A stretch of 64,000 nt of DNA, taken from NCBI GenBank assembly GCA_039881045.1, contig JAYWVB010000005.1, positions 372,001 through 436,000 on the forward strand, in the 5' to 3' direction. This DNA comes from Chaetomium olivaceum. Lineage: Eukaryota; Ascomycota; Sordariomycetes; Sordariales; Chaetomiaceae. Numbering within the stretch: position 1 is the stretch's first letter; the number at the start of each line of letters is the position of its first letter. Of this stretch, positions 21,175-32,129 are shown piece by piece. A program made the translations under genes and the position numbers. The notes beneath the pieces were generated by a model that saw nothing but the letters and a program-made list of their open reading frames with translations, did not search any database and was not told where the DNA came from.

Positions 21175-21639
21175 GTTGCAAGCTTCAATGGGTACCGTAT
21201 CACTGGTCTCTCTCTCTTCTAAATAGCGGTCATCTGTACGTAGGCGAAGATTCAAATATAATATAGTAGCTTCGTCAAACAACGGTAGTTGTTGATATTG
21301 AAGTGCTATCAACACAGAAGGGAGGAGATACCTCGATGGCAATGGCTCAATGATGTGGAGATCAACTGTCGGCTGGCCAATGAATAAACAAATGTGGCCC
21401 TCCGTCTGGACAGACGGAGGGTGCCGCACACCAGACGACGGGCACGCGGGCACGCCCCTACAAGCAAGGTCTTGAATACATGTAGGACCCGTGAAATCAA
21501 GGCAAAAGGCGAAGGTATTACATGACAGTCTGCTGCGTAATAGAAGGACGACCTTAAGTCGAGGCATGTTTGGTCTCTGCCATGAACGCCACCGGGCTCA
21601 AACAGCTGTGGATGCAATCCGCTGGTCTCCTAAGGCTCG
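21175..21639. other. non-coding stretch with a palindrome
   Basis: It lies between the basic-protein fragment and the minisatellite. It contains the perfect palindrome at 21398-21421. I see nothing else. Confidence 0.35.
21398..21421. repeat. near-perfect 24-bp palindrome
   Basis: Arms CCCTCCGTCTG and CAGACGGAGGG are separated by GA. This is an 11-bp perfect stem with a 2-base spacer. No T-run follows, and it is not next to a gene end on either strand. Confidence 0.8.
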
Positions 21640-22300
21640 TTGGGACAACGCGCGACGGATGCCTGGTTTGGTCCTTGCGGTGCCTCGGTCGACCGCGGCC
21701 ATGATTCCCGTTGTAACTCGGTCGATACATGCGACTCGCCGAGAACGCGTACCTGTCGCACATTGTCGTTCTCGTGGGGCGCAGCGCTTGGCGACTGGTC
21801 GCGTTCCCTCCGTCGGTACCCCGCATCATGCGACTCGCCGGGAACGCGTACCTGTCGCACATTGTCGTTCTCGTGGGGCGGGGCGCAGGGCGACTGGTCG
21901 TGTTCCCTCCGTCGGTACCCCGCATCCAACACCGGTCGGGTGCTGCAGGACTGGTCGCACACGCAGCTCCCCTGCGACTGGGCGCTGCCATGGCACTCTA
22001 CTACCAGTCGCGCACCGGCCGCCCCCGCGACCGGTCACCATGGCACTGTGCTACTGGTCGCACACTACTCAACCCCCCTGCGACTATTCGCTACGGCATT
22101 CTGCTACTGGTCGCACACTACTCACCCCCCCTGTGACTATTCGCTACGGCACTGTGCTACTGGTCGTCCACTGGGCGCCCCCCCCGCGACTGTTCGCGAC
22201 GGCCATGTGCACGGGGACTCGCCCCCTCCTCAGGCTCACTGTAGTACCAGTCGCAGGTAGGCCTTCACGTGCGACTGGTAACGCTCACAGCAGGCTCGGG
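21640..22300. repeat. GCGACTGGT minisatellite, locus 1
   Basis: The block has two parts. First come two tandem copies of a 99-bp unit (21728-21826 and 21827-21926) that contain GCGACTCGCCG and GTCGCACATTGTCGTTCTCG. Then about four units of roughly 53 bp follow, each carrying GGCACTGTGCTACTGGTCGC and CCCCTGCGACT. It ends with TAGTACCAGTCGCAGGTAGG and GTGCGACTGGTAACGCTCAC. The same organisation recurs at 32130-32690. The TGCGAC motif occurs in both orientations throughout, so the array can fold. The long reading frames across it are repeat artefacts. Confidence 0.8.
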
Positions 22301-22822
22301 CCAGCCTAACTTGAATATAGCAGATCTCGTCAAAAGTTGGTATTGATTGATCTACCTATAACTCCTCCTCCTCTTCTTCAATAATAAAGGCGAGGTCTGT
22401 CCTCGTCGTTGATTCGACCGGGAGGGGATTCGGCTGTGTTGAAGGACCCCTGTCTTCCTCGACTCCGTCTGTAGTTGTTGACTGGACCGGAAGAACCAGG
22501 TCATTCAGGGGATGCGACTGCACTGGGGGACTGCCGTGTCCCCCCATCCCCTGTACCAACATTGAAGTAACTCGACTGTCCCACAGCACAGCATCTCGCT
22601 TCCTCGCGGCTATCCTGTTGTGTTCATCTCGCAAATCTGACGGGACAGGGAGCGTGCTGGGCGACGGAGGCTCCTCGGCGGAGCGAGCCTGCCTAAGCCT
22701 CTTCGAGGCCAGCTTCTCAGATCCTTTATCTCGAATTGTCAATGTGTCGGACTCCTCAAGCGAGTGTTTTCCTAGGTGTCGTGGTGGGTTCATACCCCGA
22801 ATAGGTGGTATGGCTGGACGAA

Positions 22823-22830
22823 AACGGGTG
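22823..22830. repeat. 8-bp target duplication of hAT element
   Basis: AACGGGTG at 22823-22830 is repeated at 25970-25977. It immediately flanks the terminal inverted repeats that start CAGCGCTGGCA. Confidence 0.95.
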
Positions 22831-25800
22831 CAGCGCTGGCATCAAATCAAATCAAATCAAATCCGGCACCTGACTTGATTTGTTTGACCATTTTGGACCC
22901 GGATTTGATTTGATGGCAATACTGGATTTGTTTGATTTGATGGATTTGACTACCCCTGCCCGGATAAGGTTATTCCGGGTCGACCACATAGAGAAGGGGT
23001 CCTCCAAGACAGCCATGCCCCCGTGTACATCATCTTCCCGCTGCCCGCAGCCAATTTCGCATACATTGAAGCTCCGAGAGGGTATCGTCGCCGGTAGAGT
23101 GTCGCTGCGAGCCTATCGTGAGCTTGGTGAGGCTGAAGGTGCGCTCACATTCGGTGGCGCAGGGGGGGATTGACAATATCTCAAGCGCCATTTTTGAAAG
23201 CCGGGGGAGATCTGATGCTTTTTCTTTCCACCACCGAACTGGATCATCAACGGGGAGTACAGAGCCCCGTAGATACTCCCCAACTTCGTCAACAACGTCG
23301 TTTATACTGGGGTTATCGTAGAAGTCATGTCCAAAGCCATCAACCTCGCCAGGTTGTTCGGGGGTCTGTGATTGGGTAAGCGGGGGTTCGGCTGCCGCGT
23401 AATGCTCGTCGAAGTAAGTTATAAACCGTCGTTGGATTTGTTGAATTCGGTGTGAATCTTCGTTGCGGTAGAACATCCGCACCCACTTCATCCTACGTCC
23501 CGGGTGAAGAATGAGAGCTGCCCAATAAGCAGGTGTCTCATCTAGTATCTCCATATACTTCTCGAGCTTGTCGATGGCGTACTTGATGCTCGATTGAAGG
23601 CTCGAGAAGGAGGGGACATCGAGTTCATCGTGAAGAGGAGTTCCGAGCTCGATGCGGGGATCTTGCTGCTTAGCGGCAACTGGGCGACGATGCCCAATAC
23701 CGGGGAGGTCAACTTCGTAGTCGGCGAATCGGGTGGGCACGCGGCGAACCCGCTGCGGGTATTGTTGTGCCGCGGGCACCAGGAATGCAGGGAGACGGCC
23801 AGCGGGGCGCTCATCGTTGGGCGGAAATATAGAGCTATCAAACCCCCCAGAACGTTCAAACTCGATTGAGTATTCACGATGTAGATGCTTGAGATCCCGA
23901 TGAAGGCTGAAGATGTGGGTGACAACGTCGCTGAGATTGGGTTTCCTACCCTCGAACTTCTTGGTGATGAACTTGAAGGGCGCCAAAACAGCTTTGATCT
24001 CCGTTAACACTGCCCAATCTTCTGAGGAAAGTAGAGCCTCGTCAGTGAGGTCCCCTAATCGATTGTAGCGAGCGCTGAACTGCGTGAGAGGCTCGCGAAG
24101 AAGGAGGGCGCGCTCAATCATGTGGTAGACTGAGTGCCAACGAGTGTCGTTATCCGCTTTGAGATGTAGATTTTGGATTGCGGGGTCGACGAGGATAGCA
24201 CCGAACTCGGCCTGTTCCTCTGGGAGGAGCTTTCCTATAAGCAAAAAACTAAGTTAGCCCGGCTTCTAGTAGTTTAGGAGGGAACCGTACCGTGGGTAAA
24301 GTCGTTGAAAGTATCTTTTCGCTGTGGCGTACGACGAGCGAAGTGTACGAGATAGTGAAGCTTCCCTAGCGGCCCAGTTTCTCGCCACGCTACGAGAAGC
24401 TCCTTCTCTTGCTCTGCAGACAGTCGCTCGTCTGAACCCTCACCCAGCTTCTTAATCGTCTCTTTGTTCTCGCCGTCAAGAAACGCCCTAGCAACAAGGT
24501 TCAAGATGTGGCAGATACAGCGAATGCGCTTAACGCTCTTGAGGGTGTCGATTTGCGCGGTAGAAAGGCGGGGGTTGAAGTGCTTCAGAAGTTCGGTAAT
24601 GCACGTGTCGTTGTTATCTGCGTTGTCAGCTTGGAAGAATCCCAGCTTAGATTGGAGCCCAAAACGCTCAATCACCTCAATCATTCCCTTCGCAAGATTT
24701 TCGCCATTATGTGTGCCCTTGATGCGTGGAAGGGCCATGAGCTTCGTGTTGAATACGCCAGCGTTATCAAAATAGTGCGCAACGACGGCGAAAAAGGCTG
24801 CGGTGCCCGGGGATGACCACCCATCAAAGGAGATATGAATCGGGTTGGGCGTGGCGAGGAGGTCGCTTTTCAAGGTATCGAACTCGCGGGTGTAGACGGT
24901 TTTCAACCAAGCCCGGGCAGTGTTGTGGCTTTTCGGAAGAAGCTCATCGGCTTGTACGGGGTTCACGAATGAGAGTAACGCCTGGAAGCGTTTATTCTCG
25001 ACCACCGAGAAGGGGATATCCGAATCAGCCATCCAGTTGACCAACAGGTCTTTGAACTCATCCTTCTGTTTTGTGTGGGGTGGGAGTTTGACCCTCTTTT
25101 TGGTTTGAGCTACTATGAGCTCATCGATTGGGATTTCTCGCTTGCCCGTAGTAGCCGCCGACGGCACTTCGCCGTCTTTGGTGATACGATGGCGCTTGAC
25201 GAGATGCTTCCCCGCGGAGGATGTAGCTTCAGCATCGTAGAGCATACCGCACTGGCTGCATGCCCAGAACTGACCATCTTGGGTACCAGGATCCCCTGGA
25301 ATGACGCGGAGGAGAAGGGTACCGTGCTTGTGGATCCACGAGGGACGTGATTTATCGTAGAAGTGCGCGCGGAGGTGGTATTGACGGTTCTCGGGACCTA
25401 TAATCAAGGGGTATTCGGTTGGAGGGAGGTTGAGAGGGAGGGAGCCCACGGCTTGGGCGTCGCGAATCTGCTCTAGGAAGCTCTTCTTAAGCGTGCCGAT
25501 TCTTGCGAACGCGTTCGTTCTGACCGGGAAGTCACTCTTGGGAGCAATCGAGATGTCGTCGCCGTCGATGCTGTCCGTAATGGCGCCGCTGGAAACAAGA
25601 TTAGCCATCGTGAGTGTTGCAAGACCACCCACCCCGGGTGGCGGGAACCCGGGAAAAAGATGGCCCTCCGACGCGCTGCAAAAGTGGTTGCCAAAGTGGC
25701 TGTAAAGGTGGCTGCAAAAGTGGCTGCGAAAGTGGCTGTTCCAGGCTAATGCATCTTGGCTTGGGCGCCACCTGAGTCCCTTATTATGGCCTTTTCACCA

Positions 25801-25969
25801 CATATAACCCTACCCCTTCATGATCACATCCATCAAATCCATCAAATCCATCAAATCAAATTCAGTTTTGGGTTTGATTTGTTTGGTGCCTCAAAAACTT
25901 GGATTTGATTTGTTTATTTGATTTGATTTGATGGATTTGTTTGATGGATTTGATTTGTTGCCAGCGCTG
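22831..25969 (-). mobile_element. hAT DNA transposon, apparently complete
   Basis: The element is 3139 bp with an exact 8-bp target duplication, the hallmark of hAT elements. Terminal inverted repeats read CAGCGCTGGCA(T/A)CAAATCAAAT, and subterminal regions are packed with ATCAAATC-type repeats in both orientations (22842-22935 and 25826-25955). These are likely transposase binding sites. It contains one two-exon transposase gene that is fully open, so this copy could be active. It is inserted in the C-terminal tail of the DUF3723-like gene. Confidence 0.95.
23030..25608 (-). CDS. hAT transposase
   Basis: Exon 1 is 25608-24291 and exon 2 is 24234-23030. The 56-bp GT..AG intron has a CTAAC branch point. 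Together they encode 840 aa, without internal stops. The start is the ATG at 25608. Domains in order: a BED-type zinc finger near residues 115-150 (WACSQCGMLY ... HLVKRHR), an RNase H-like core with candidate acidic residues in HISFDGWSS and FFQADNADNND, and a C-terminal hAT dimerisation region (LEILSIPPCATECERTFSL ... LQCMRNWL). Length and layout are normal for autonomous fungal hAT transposases (Restless/Tol type). It would excise the element by cut-and-paste in the nucleus. Confidence 0.93.
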
Positions 25970-25980
25970 AACGGGTGGCT

Positions 25981-26100
25981 CTGGGTGGATGAGATGGAGT
26001 GGAGGCATCAGCGGCGCGGCTGGATTCTCGATCTGGTGTCGTGGGTGGATGAGATGGAGTGGAAGCATCAGCGGCGCGACTGGATTCTCGATATGGTCTC
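25981..26100 (-). repeat. 60-bp tandem duplication in the DUF3723-like tail
   Basis: Two head-to-tail 60-bp copies (25981-26040 and 26041-26100) differ at only a few bases. In the gene frame each encodes a 20-residue unit with RESSRAADASTPSHPP, so the duplication keeps the frame. Confidence 0.9.
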
Positions 26101-28286
26101 GTCGTTGTGAACCGTAGCTGTCTTGGTGGCGTCGGCACGTTCGTGAAGTCGATATCATGAGGGCGTCCAGCTCCGTGATGCCAGCTGGGTGGTGTCACTA
26201 TGGGTGGGTTCGCCACGAAAACAGAACGGGCAGCTTCGCGACCAAAACTGGCGACTGCGCTCGGCGATTTGTCTCTTGAGAGGTTGAGGGATTCAGATCG
26301 GAGGTTTTGTACCTGCTGGTCGGCCACCTCGTGCGATGGCTCAGATGCTGACGAGCCTGTCGGTTGAATAGCTGCTGCGCCGGCACCCTGCGTCGCTTCA
26401 CGGCCCGGAGGTCGTAGAGTCTGCGGACCTCGTAGAAATTGGGCAAAGGGGTTTGAGACGGAGGCTGTCTCGCCAGGGTGTGCGGCTTTTTTGATGCCTT
26501 GTTGTCCTATGACGGATCGAGCTGCTTCACGTCTTGGAATGCCCACAGCGTCTTGTCGGGGTGTCTTCGCACTCCCGGAAACCGCCATCTTGCGGCTCGC
26601 TCTTGGCCTGATCCTGTTCCCCGCAGTACGAGGGGCAACCGGGGCCCCGCCTCCCCGCTCGTTCTCGGCATCCAGACCCATTTCCTCATCGTCATCGTCA
26701 TTCGTGTGCGTATCTTGCGGCGTACGTTTCAGAACCACAGTATGCTTTCCAAAGAATGCCGTCATCATATCGAGCAAGACAAATTCGGGGTTGGGCTGAC
26801 GACGCCGCGTGGCAGCTAGCGTGGGAAGGAACCCGTTTGCTCGTAAATACCAGAATGTCCGTGTGAAAAGTCTGCCGCCTCTCCAGTCCGGTATTTCCTG
26901 CCACGGAGTTGGGGGCTGGGGGCCGGCGTACGAGGGCTGGGACCGGGAAGCCTGAATTTTGGACGTTCGAAACCCGACTTCAAAGGCCAGTTGCAGGACA
27001 TATGCGACACACTGCGTATTTACGCCGGCGTCGAAATTGTCTTCTGGCCAGTCTTCGCGGGGCGGCAGGTCATCCTGGAGCCACGGGAAGAGCCGCAAGC
27101 AAGCTAAACAGAGCACCGTGAATGCGAGGGACGGCGATGCTGGCCCCTCAATCTCGATCATCGTGCCATCATTAGCCTCCACCTGCACAACCTCCGGGGC
27201 AACCCAGCTGCCGGAGAGGACTTCGAAGATGGTTGGACTCCTCTTTTTGCTGCTCTTGCATAGTGGTAGCGCGTCAACGACATGTCGAATCAGGATCTTA
27301 GCCGCTAAGCCGACGTAATGCATGTTCTCCTGTAACGTCTCGAAACTCGGGATAACCATGTCGAGGGAAAGAATGTTTCTCCGCAGCATATCTCTGTCGA
27401 TGGAATCGGTCACAGAGGAAATAGCGTTCCGTTGTCGAACAGGCGCTTGATCGTATCTGCGTCTCCCGAACAGACCGTAGGCATTCGGAACTGAACGATA
27501 CGTATGCTGTCAATGTCGAGGGACTGCATGATCGTCTTCTTGCCCTCGCATATCTCTTCCTTCCAAACCACGGAAATGTGGTTGATGCAATTAATGATTA
27601 GCTCATCGATGTGCAAAGCAAGCCATTTATGGATGTTGCCGAGGCGCAGTTGCTCCATCATTGCTGGGATATCGAACCAGCTGTTCAAGGCTTCGACCAA
27701 GGGCAAGTTCTTAGGCCTCAGGAGCATCTTCATATTGCGCTCTTTAGGCTCTGTGAGAGAGCCCATGCTGAGTGCGTATTTGACCTCATCGCGGCGGTGG
27801 CTCTCCACAATCTTCTGGTACAGCTCTCCATCCGACTGTCGTGGCTCATGGGAGAAGGCAGAAAGGACTTCGAGCAATGGGTCGAGCACTGAATTGTCAG
27901 CCTTCAGCCAAATTCGGGAGGGAGAACTTGTTGCTTACGATCCGCAGAGAACAGATGGACGATCAATGAAGTCTCCTTGTTGCTCTTGGCCGCCGCAACA
28001 AGATAGTCGCCGTAGAGGCACGACAATGGGACTCCGGTGAGCAGAGGCAAGTCCTTCTGTCCCCTCCCACGAGTTCCACGGAGCTGATCGGCGGAGAGCC
28101 CCAATCGCACTAGAATCTGCCCGAACTTCTCTTCTTCCACGGTGCAGGGTATACGAACCTCGGTGGCGCCTGCTTTGGACAAATTTCTGAACACTCTCCA
28201 AGTCTTTCCCGCACTTTGAAGCTGATCTGCCTCCGATGCGGGAACTCCAAGGAGTCGAGAGGAACTCGCACAGCGCCTAGGGACAT

Positions 28287-29878
28287 TTTGGTCGTTCCGA
28301 GTATACTAGACGTAGAGGCACACTCTATTTACTGGGAAAGGGCAATTGCAAGGGATTTTAGAGATTCTTCGCCATGTGCCCGTGCTAGCGGTTGGCTGTA
28401 CCTCGGTGGGCTGCCGGAACGGGAACACGAATGGGGACGGGAACGAGTAAAGCAGTTAACCCAACAAACAACTGGAACCGACGGTTGACCCCGGTGTAGG
28501 CTTCGCGTAGGCGTTGGTTCCTGAGTTTCTACAACTAAAAACCAATGCCCGACCTCTGCTACTGCAAATTAACGACTAAAGCGTGGCCTTTTCTAGCTTC
28601 TCCAACACTCACTCTCATTAAAAGGTTCACTCTACATTATAAGATCAAGGTAAGGTTAGTGTATTTAGATTACTAGGACTAACTAATATAGTTGTAGGCA
28701 CCGCGTCGCAAGGATTGTCGAGCTCCATTTAAGATGGTGCAAAGCGGAGCACTAGAGAACGGTCAGCTGGAGATCGAGGACAGGACAATGAACTGTAAGA
28801 GGGTGATGCAAACACTCTTTTACACTTCTCTCGTCTCTATCGCCTTTATACTCGGATTAATTGTCCCATACTTTGTCTATAAACTCTACTTTAGAGGTTA
28901 ACGGTGGGGGGTTTGCATCTCAGTGCAGCATAAACTTTCGCCGTCGGTGCTGCCACGTTTGCAACGAAGGGGCGACGGAAAGTCGAGTCATTGAACATTC
29001 ATTTATCAATCTACAAATTCTGCTTCTCCGTCATAGCGCTTGTCGTTGCCTTCAAGTCGGATGATGACAAGCTGTATCTACAAGACGCTAGATTGATACC
29101 AAAGATTCTGATAGACTGGACTACAGAGGATGGACAGCTGAAGGATAAAAGCCCAGGGAGCAGCCGCGAGAATCCAGTCGACCTCACACTTTAGCCAGAT
29201 GAGAAGAAGACCCGGAAGGGAGCAGAGTCACCACAGTAGCAACTGGCGCACCACTGTCACACCTTCGTGTAGTGTCCGCTTTATCGGCTTTGACCGCGAG
29301 AACGGGCGCAGGGAGTTGCCAGGAACGGGGACCGGTTCTGACGAGTGTGATCGGGGGCGCTGTTCCTGACCCGGCCGGATCCGGGAACCGGATTCACGGG
29401 CAACTTTTGGCTGAGGTTTTAATCGAAATCTGGAACGTCAACATTGGCGGCAGACGGAAGTGGGCTGGTATCTCCATCAAAATCCGCACTTGTCGTTAAC
29501 TCAGTAGACATCTAGAGACAAAGGGTTCCCGAAAGGGTCGACGTACTTGTGAAGAAGATTGGGTAGTTAGGTCTGAGCAAGATTTGGGAGACTTTTTCCT
29601 GAGCAAGGTACTCTTATAAGCAGAGGAGGACATTGGCCAGTGCCGCATCAAAGACATCCAGTTTATTCAAAGCTAACCCTGAACCATCCCATCATACCCT
29701 TATATAATACCTCCCAGCACTGTGACGCCGCGACGCCGCCAGCCTTGCGTTACCGTAACCCGTGTTGCCGTAGCCCATTCTCCGTGGTCGGAAACCAGGT
29801 TGAAGACAATGATGCCGACGCCTAAGAGATAGGCAACCACTTTCAGACGGAGATGCCGTCATCCAGGTCCCAGAAAGA
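28287..29878. other. stretch without a confirmed gene
   Basis: Only short reading frames are present. One (about 29050-29194, plus strand) encodes KLYLQDARLIPKILIDW and looks protein-like, but it has no ATG and no visible splice partner. It could be a relic. I see nothing else. Confidence 0.3.
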
Positions 29879-31006
29879 CTACGGCATCTCGTCATCCGGG
29901 TCCCAGAGAGGCCACGCCATCTCGGCATTCGTGAGGAACCGATCCAAAAGACGCTGCGACACGGCGTCCTCTATAGGGTCTCTCTCATGTAGAATACCGT
30001 GAAGGACAATGCGGGGCGGCGGTTGCAGCTCACGCGCTCGACTGAAGAAAGACTTCCAGGAACCGCTTGTCAACTTAACGTCCTTCAACGTCAGGCGTTT
30101 AAGGTTGTGGCGTTTTGTAAAGCTGAAAAGATCGTGCTCCGGCACCCGGGTGCCTATAATGTCGCAGGACTGTAAGTCTGACCATTGCATCTGCTCTAGG
30201 GGTAGCCGCTGATGAGAGACGGAGCTGCGTGGCAACGTCTTGATTGTTAGAGCTGTAAGACCGGGAAAGGCGCCTAAGAAGTTGGCTATACTATTCTCAC
30301 GGCCCTCGCCAACGAGGATAGCCTTTAAGCAGAGATGTCGGATAGTATCAAATCGATGCTGCTTTAGGGCTAGGTCCTCTGTATCTAGGATTCCCTCCAC
30401 ATTGAGCCGTTCAAGGCGCGAGCATAGCCCTAGAGCAGGAAGGACCCGTGACATAGTCTTTGCTACAACGCTCTTGAAGGACAATGGGGTTACCCAGATA
30501 CTGTTCGTAAGGTCGTGATAGTGCGCATAGTCTTGGTAGTGCATCCGCCAGTCGTAGATTTCAGAAAGCGTAAGCTCCCTAAGGGAAGGGAAGTGTGCAA
30601 GAACGGAGCGAAATAGGTGAATATCCGTTTCGAATGTACGGGACGTCTCCTGCCGAAGAAATTGCTTGTAACGGTGGTATGCTAGCTGGGTAGCAGTTGG
30701 GCTACACTGTTTTCCCTTGTTGAGAAAGAGAAATTGACTGGCCCACTCCTCCTGCGAGGCGGCTACGGGCCAGGATCCGTCGTATATAGTGAGGTAGCGC
30801 GTTGCGCCGAGCGAGCCGTATGGCGATCGGCTAAGCGTCTGCAGCGCATCTGCAGTGTCCAGGGTGTTTAGGAATGAGAGCTTCCGCACTAGGGCGGGGA
30901 ATCCTGCGTCGGCATAACGACGGCCTAGCAGGCGGAAGTGGCGGAGGTCGGTAATAAGCAGGTTTAGTGCGATGGCGCCGAGGAGCTCAAGGGGCAGGGT
31001 TTCCAT
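29879..31006 (-). CDS. F-box-like protein with leucine-rich body
   Basis: A single-exon, intact 375-aa protein starting at ATG 31006. The N-terminus (METLPLELLGAIALNLL ... LRHFRLLGRRYADAG) has the form of a fungal F-box. The body has irregular leucine-rich units (FPSLRELTLSEI, LCSRLERLNVEGI, RHLCLKAIL, FPGLTALTIKTL, HNLKRLTLKDV) as in F-box/LRR proteins. Such proteins act as substrate adaptors of SCF ubiquitin ligases; the substrate cannot be told. The gene is divergent from the MADS-like gene, with about 270 bp between start codons, so the two may share a promoter region. Unlike many genes here, it has no frame break. Confidence 0.75.
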   Translation of the reverse strand: METLPLELLGAIALNLLITDLRHFRLLGRRYADAGFPALVRKLSFLNTLDTADALQTLSRSPYGSLGATRYLTIYDGSWPVAASQEEWASQFLFLNKGKQCSPTATQLAYHRYKQFLRQETSRTFETDIHLFRSVLAHFPSLRELTLSEIYDWRMHYQDYAHYHDLTNSIWVTPLSFKSVVAKTMSRVLPALGLCSRLERLNVEGILDTEDLALKQHRFDTIRHLCLKAILVGEGRENSIANFLGAFPGLTALTIKTLPRSSVSHQRLPLEQMQWSDLQSCDIIGTRVPEHDLFSFTKRHNLKRLTLKDVKLTSGSWKSFFSRARELQPPPRIVLHGILHERDPIEDAVSQRLLDRFLTNAEMAWPLWDPDDEMP

Positions 31007-31140
31007 ATCGACAAGCCTGAAGGGACTGTATTAGGTTAGCCGTTAGCTCTATACTAGTTACTATATAGTGTATCAAAGACCTCTAGTTACATCCCGCTTT
31101 CTCGTTCCTGTTTGGCGTTGGCACTTGATCGCGTTGCTGT

Positions 31141-31163
31141 CCCCCCCCCCCCCCCCCCCCCCC
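31141..31163. repeat. poly-C tract of 23
   Basis: An uninterrupted run of C lies between the divergent F-box and MADS-like start codons. Such a tract is length-unstable and error-prone in sequencing. It could influence the shared promoter. Confidence 0.95.
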
Positions 31164-31275
31164 GGATCCCGTACCTGGCAAGTGGGTAGGATACGGCGCT
31201 AACCGCTATAATTAAGGCACTTACAGCCTCCCCTTCTCTTTTTTTTACGCTCCTAACCTCACGAACTACTGTACA

Positions 31276-31602
31276 ATGAACGCATCTATACAGGCTAGTT
31301 TCGAGCAGCAACGGGCGGCGAAAGCCGGACATGCGAGAAGCCGGAGGCGTATGAAGACGCTCTTCAAGAAAGCCTTCGAACTCAGCTCAGAGAACGATAC
31401 CGAAGTCTATCTTGTGACGTTCCGGCGTGGCCGATTCTACGAATTCAACTCGATGCCAAACGGTGTGAATCAGGTCTTGTTCCCACCAGCGCCTTCCGTT
31501 GTAGTACGAGCCGAGCATAATCCTACACCTCGCCTAGTATATACGCTAACCTACCCCAGTCTAGGAAGTTTCCCACCACTGTTATCAGCCCGACCACGTT
31601 AG
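31276..31602 (+). CDS. small MADS-box-like protein
   Basis: A single-exon 108-aa protein, ATG at 31276. Residues 22-60 (RSRRRMKTLFKKAFELS, then TEVYLVTFRRGRFYEFNS) resemble the DNA-binding helix and first strands of the MADS/SRF domain. The classic N-terminal part of the domain is replaced by a shorter basic leader. The remaining about 45 residues are Pro-rich without a recognisable K or SAM region. Likely nuclear; DNA binding is inferred from the RKK-LFKKA-EL pattern. It is divergent from the F-box gene. Confidence 0.6.
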   Translation: MNASIQASFEQQRAAKAGHARSRRRMKTLFKKAFELSSENDTEVYLVTFRRGRFYEFNSMPNGVNQVLFPPAPSVVVRAEHNPTPRLVYTLTYPSLGSFPPLLSARPR

Positions 31603-32129
31603 GGAGAATTGGTGAGGGGCATAAGGAAGAACTCGGCCGAAGCGTAAACGGGGGTGTGGGGCAGGGGGACTGCATCGCCGGAGACTTGGATGAGCCGTAT
31701 ATTAATGAAGCGGCACTGTCGCCCTACTAGTTAGTTCAGTGAACCAGTCTGTTAGTACGAGCCTGCCAATGATATCCATTCACAATTGCTAAAAGATCAT
31801 CTTCCTCGATAATACGTCGTTCAGCGCGACATTTTCACGCCTGATAGCCAACCAGACCTCCATGGGGTCAAAACCGACAGCGGCGGCCGCAGTGGGTTCA
31901 TCAATATCCATGGGGTCGAAATCAAAGCGATTGTTTCAGCGGATTGATCCATGTCCAAGAGGTCGACAACTTCGTCAACCGCCAAAGCCTCGAAATAATT
32001 CGTGCGACTAGGCTATAGGCGGTTTGTGGTGCCAGTTCCGTGTTCTAGCTGGTGGACATATCGTTTCTAGTCCCAGAGAAAAAACATCTAAGAAATCTCA
32101 GAGAATAGGTACTTCCCCAGTCTTGACGC
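31603..32129. other. stretch with a decayed acidic coding relic
   Basis: On the minus strand (about 32002-31789), two overlapping frames together read like one acidic protein end (AVDEVVDLLDMDQSAET, then FDPMDIDEPT and FDPMEVWLAIRRENVAL). A frame change between them suggests a pseudogene relic. No start codon or family was recognised. The remainder appears non-coding. Confidence 0.3.

Larger units (their letters stand above)
22356..28286 (-). pseudogene. DUF3723-like gene, frameshifted and carrying an hAT insertion
   Basis: Reading from ATG 28286, the N-terminus (VRVPLDSLEFPHRRQI) and later parts (VPLSCLYGDYLVAAAK, VQFRMPTVCSGD, KRLFDNGTLFP, MVIPSFETLQENMHYVGLAAKIL) fit my memory of the fungal DUF3723 family. 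Function is unknown; some members are cargo of giant Starship elements. Breaks are seen near 28200, near 27911 (CCCTCCC context), and at about 27415, where TLFP should run straight into VTDSIDRDM. From 27413 a long C-terminal tail is open. The hAT element (22831-25969) sits in this tail. Removing it together with one 8-bp target copy leaves the reading frame unbroken to the stop at 22356. The tail is low-complexity and ends in a run of Glu. Confidence 0.65.

Noticed and set aside
21491..22309. 272-codon ORF across the minisatellite
   Set aside because: It is produced by the repeat array being open in several frames. Protein repeats mirror the DNA units and all six frames are similar.
28990..29194. 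Protein-like short ORF (DARLIPKILIDW)
   Set aside because: No ATG, no splice partner and no recognised family. Mentioned only as a possible relic.
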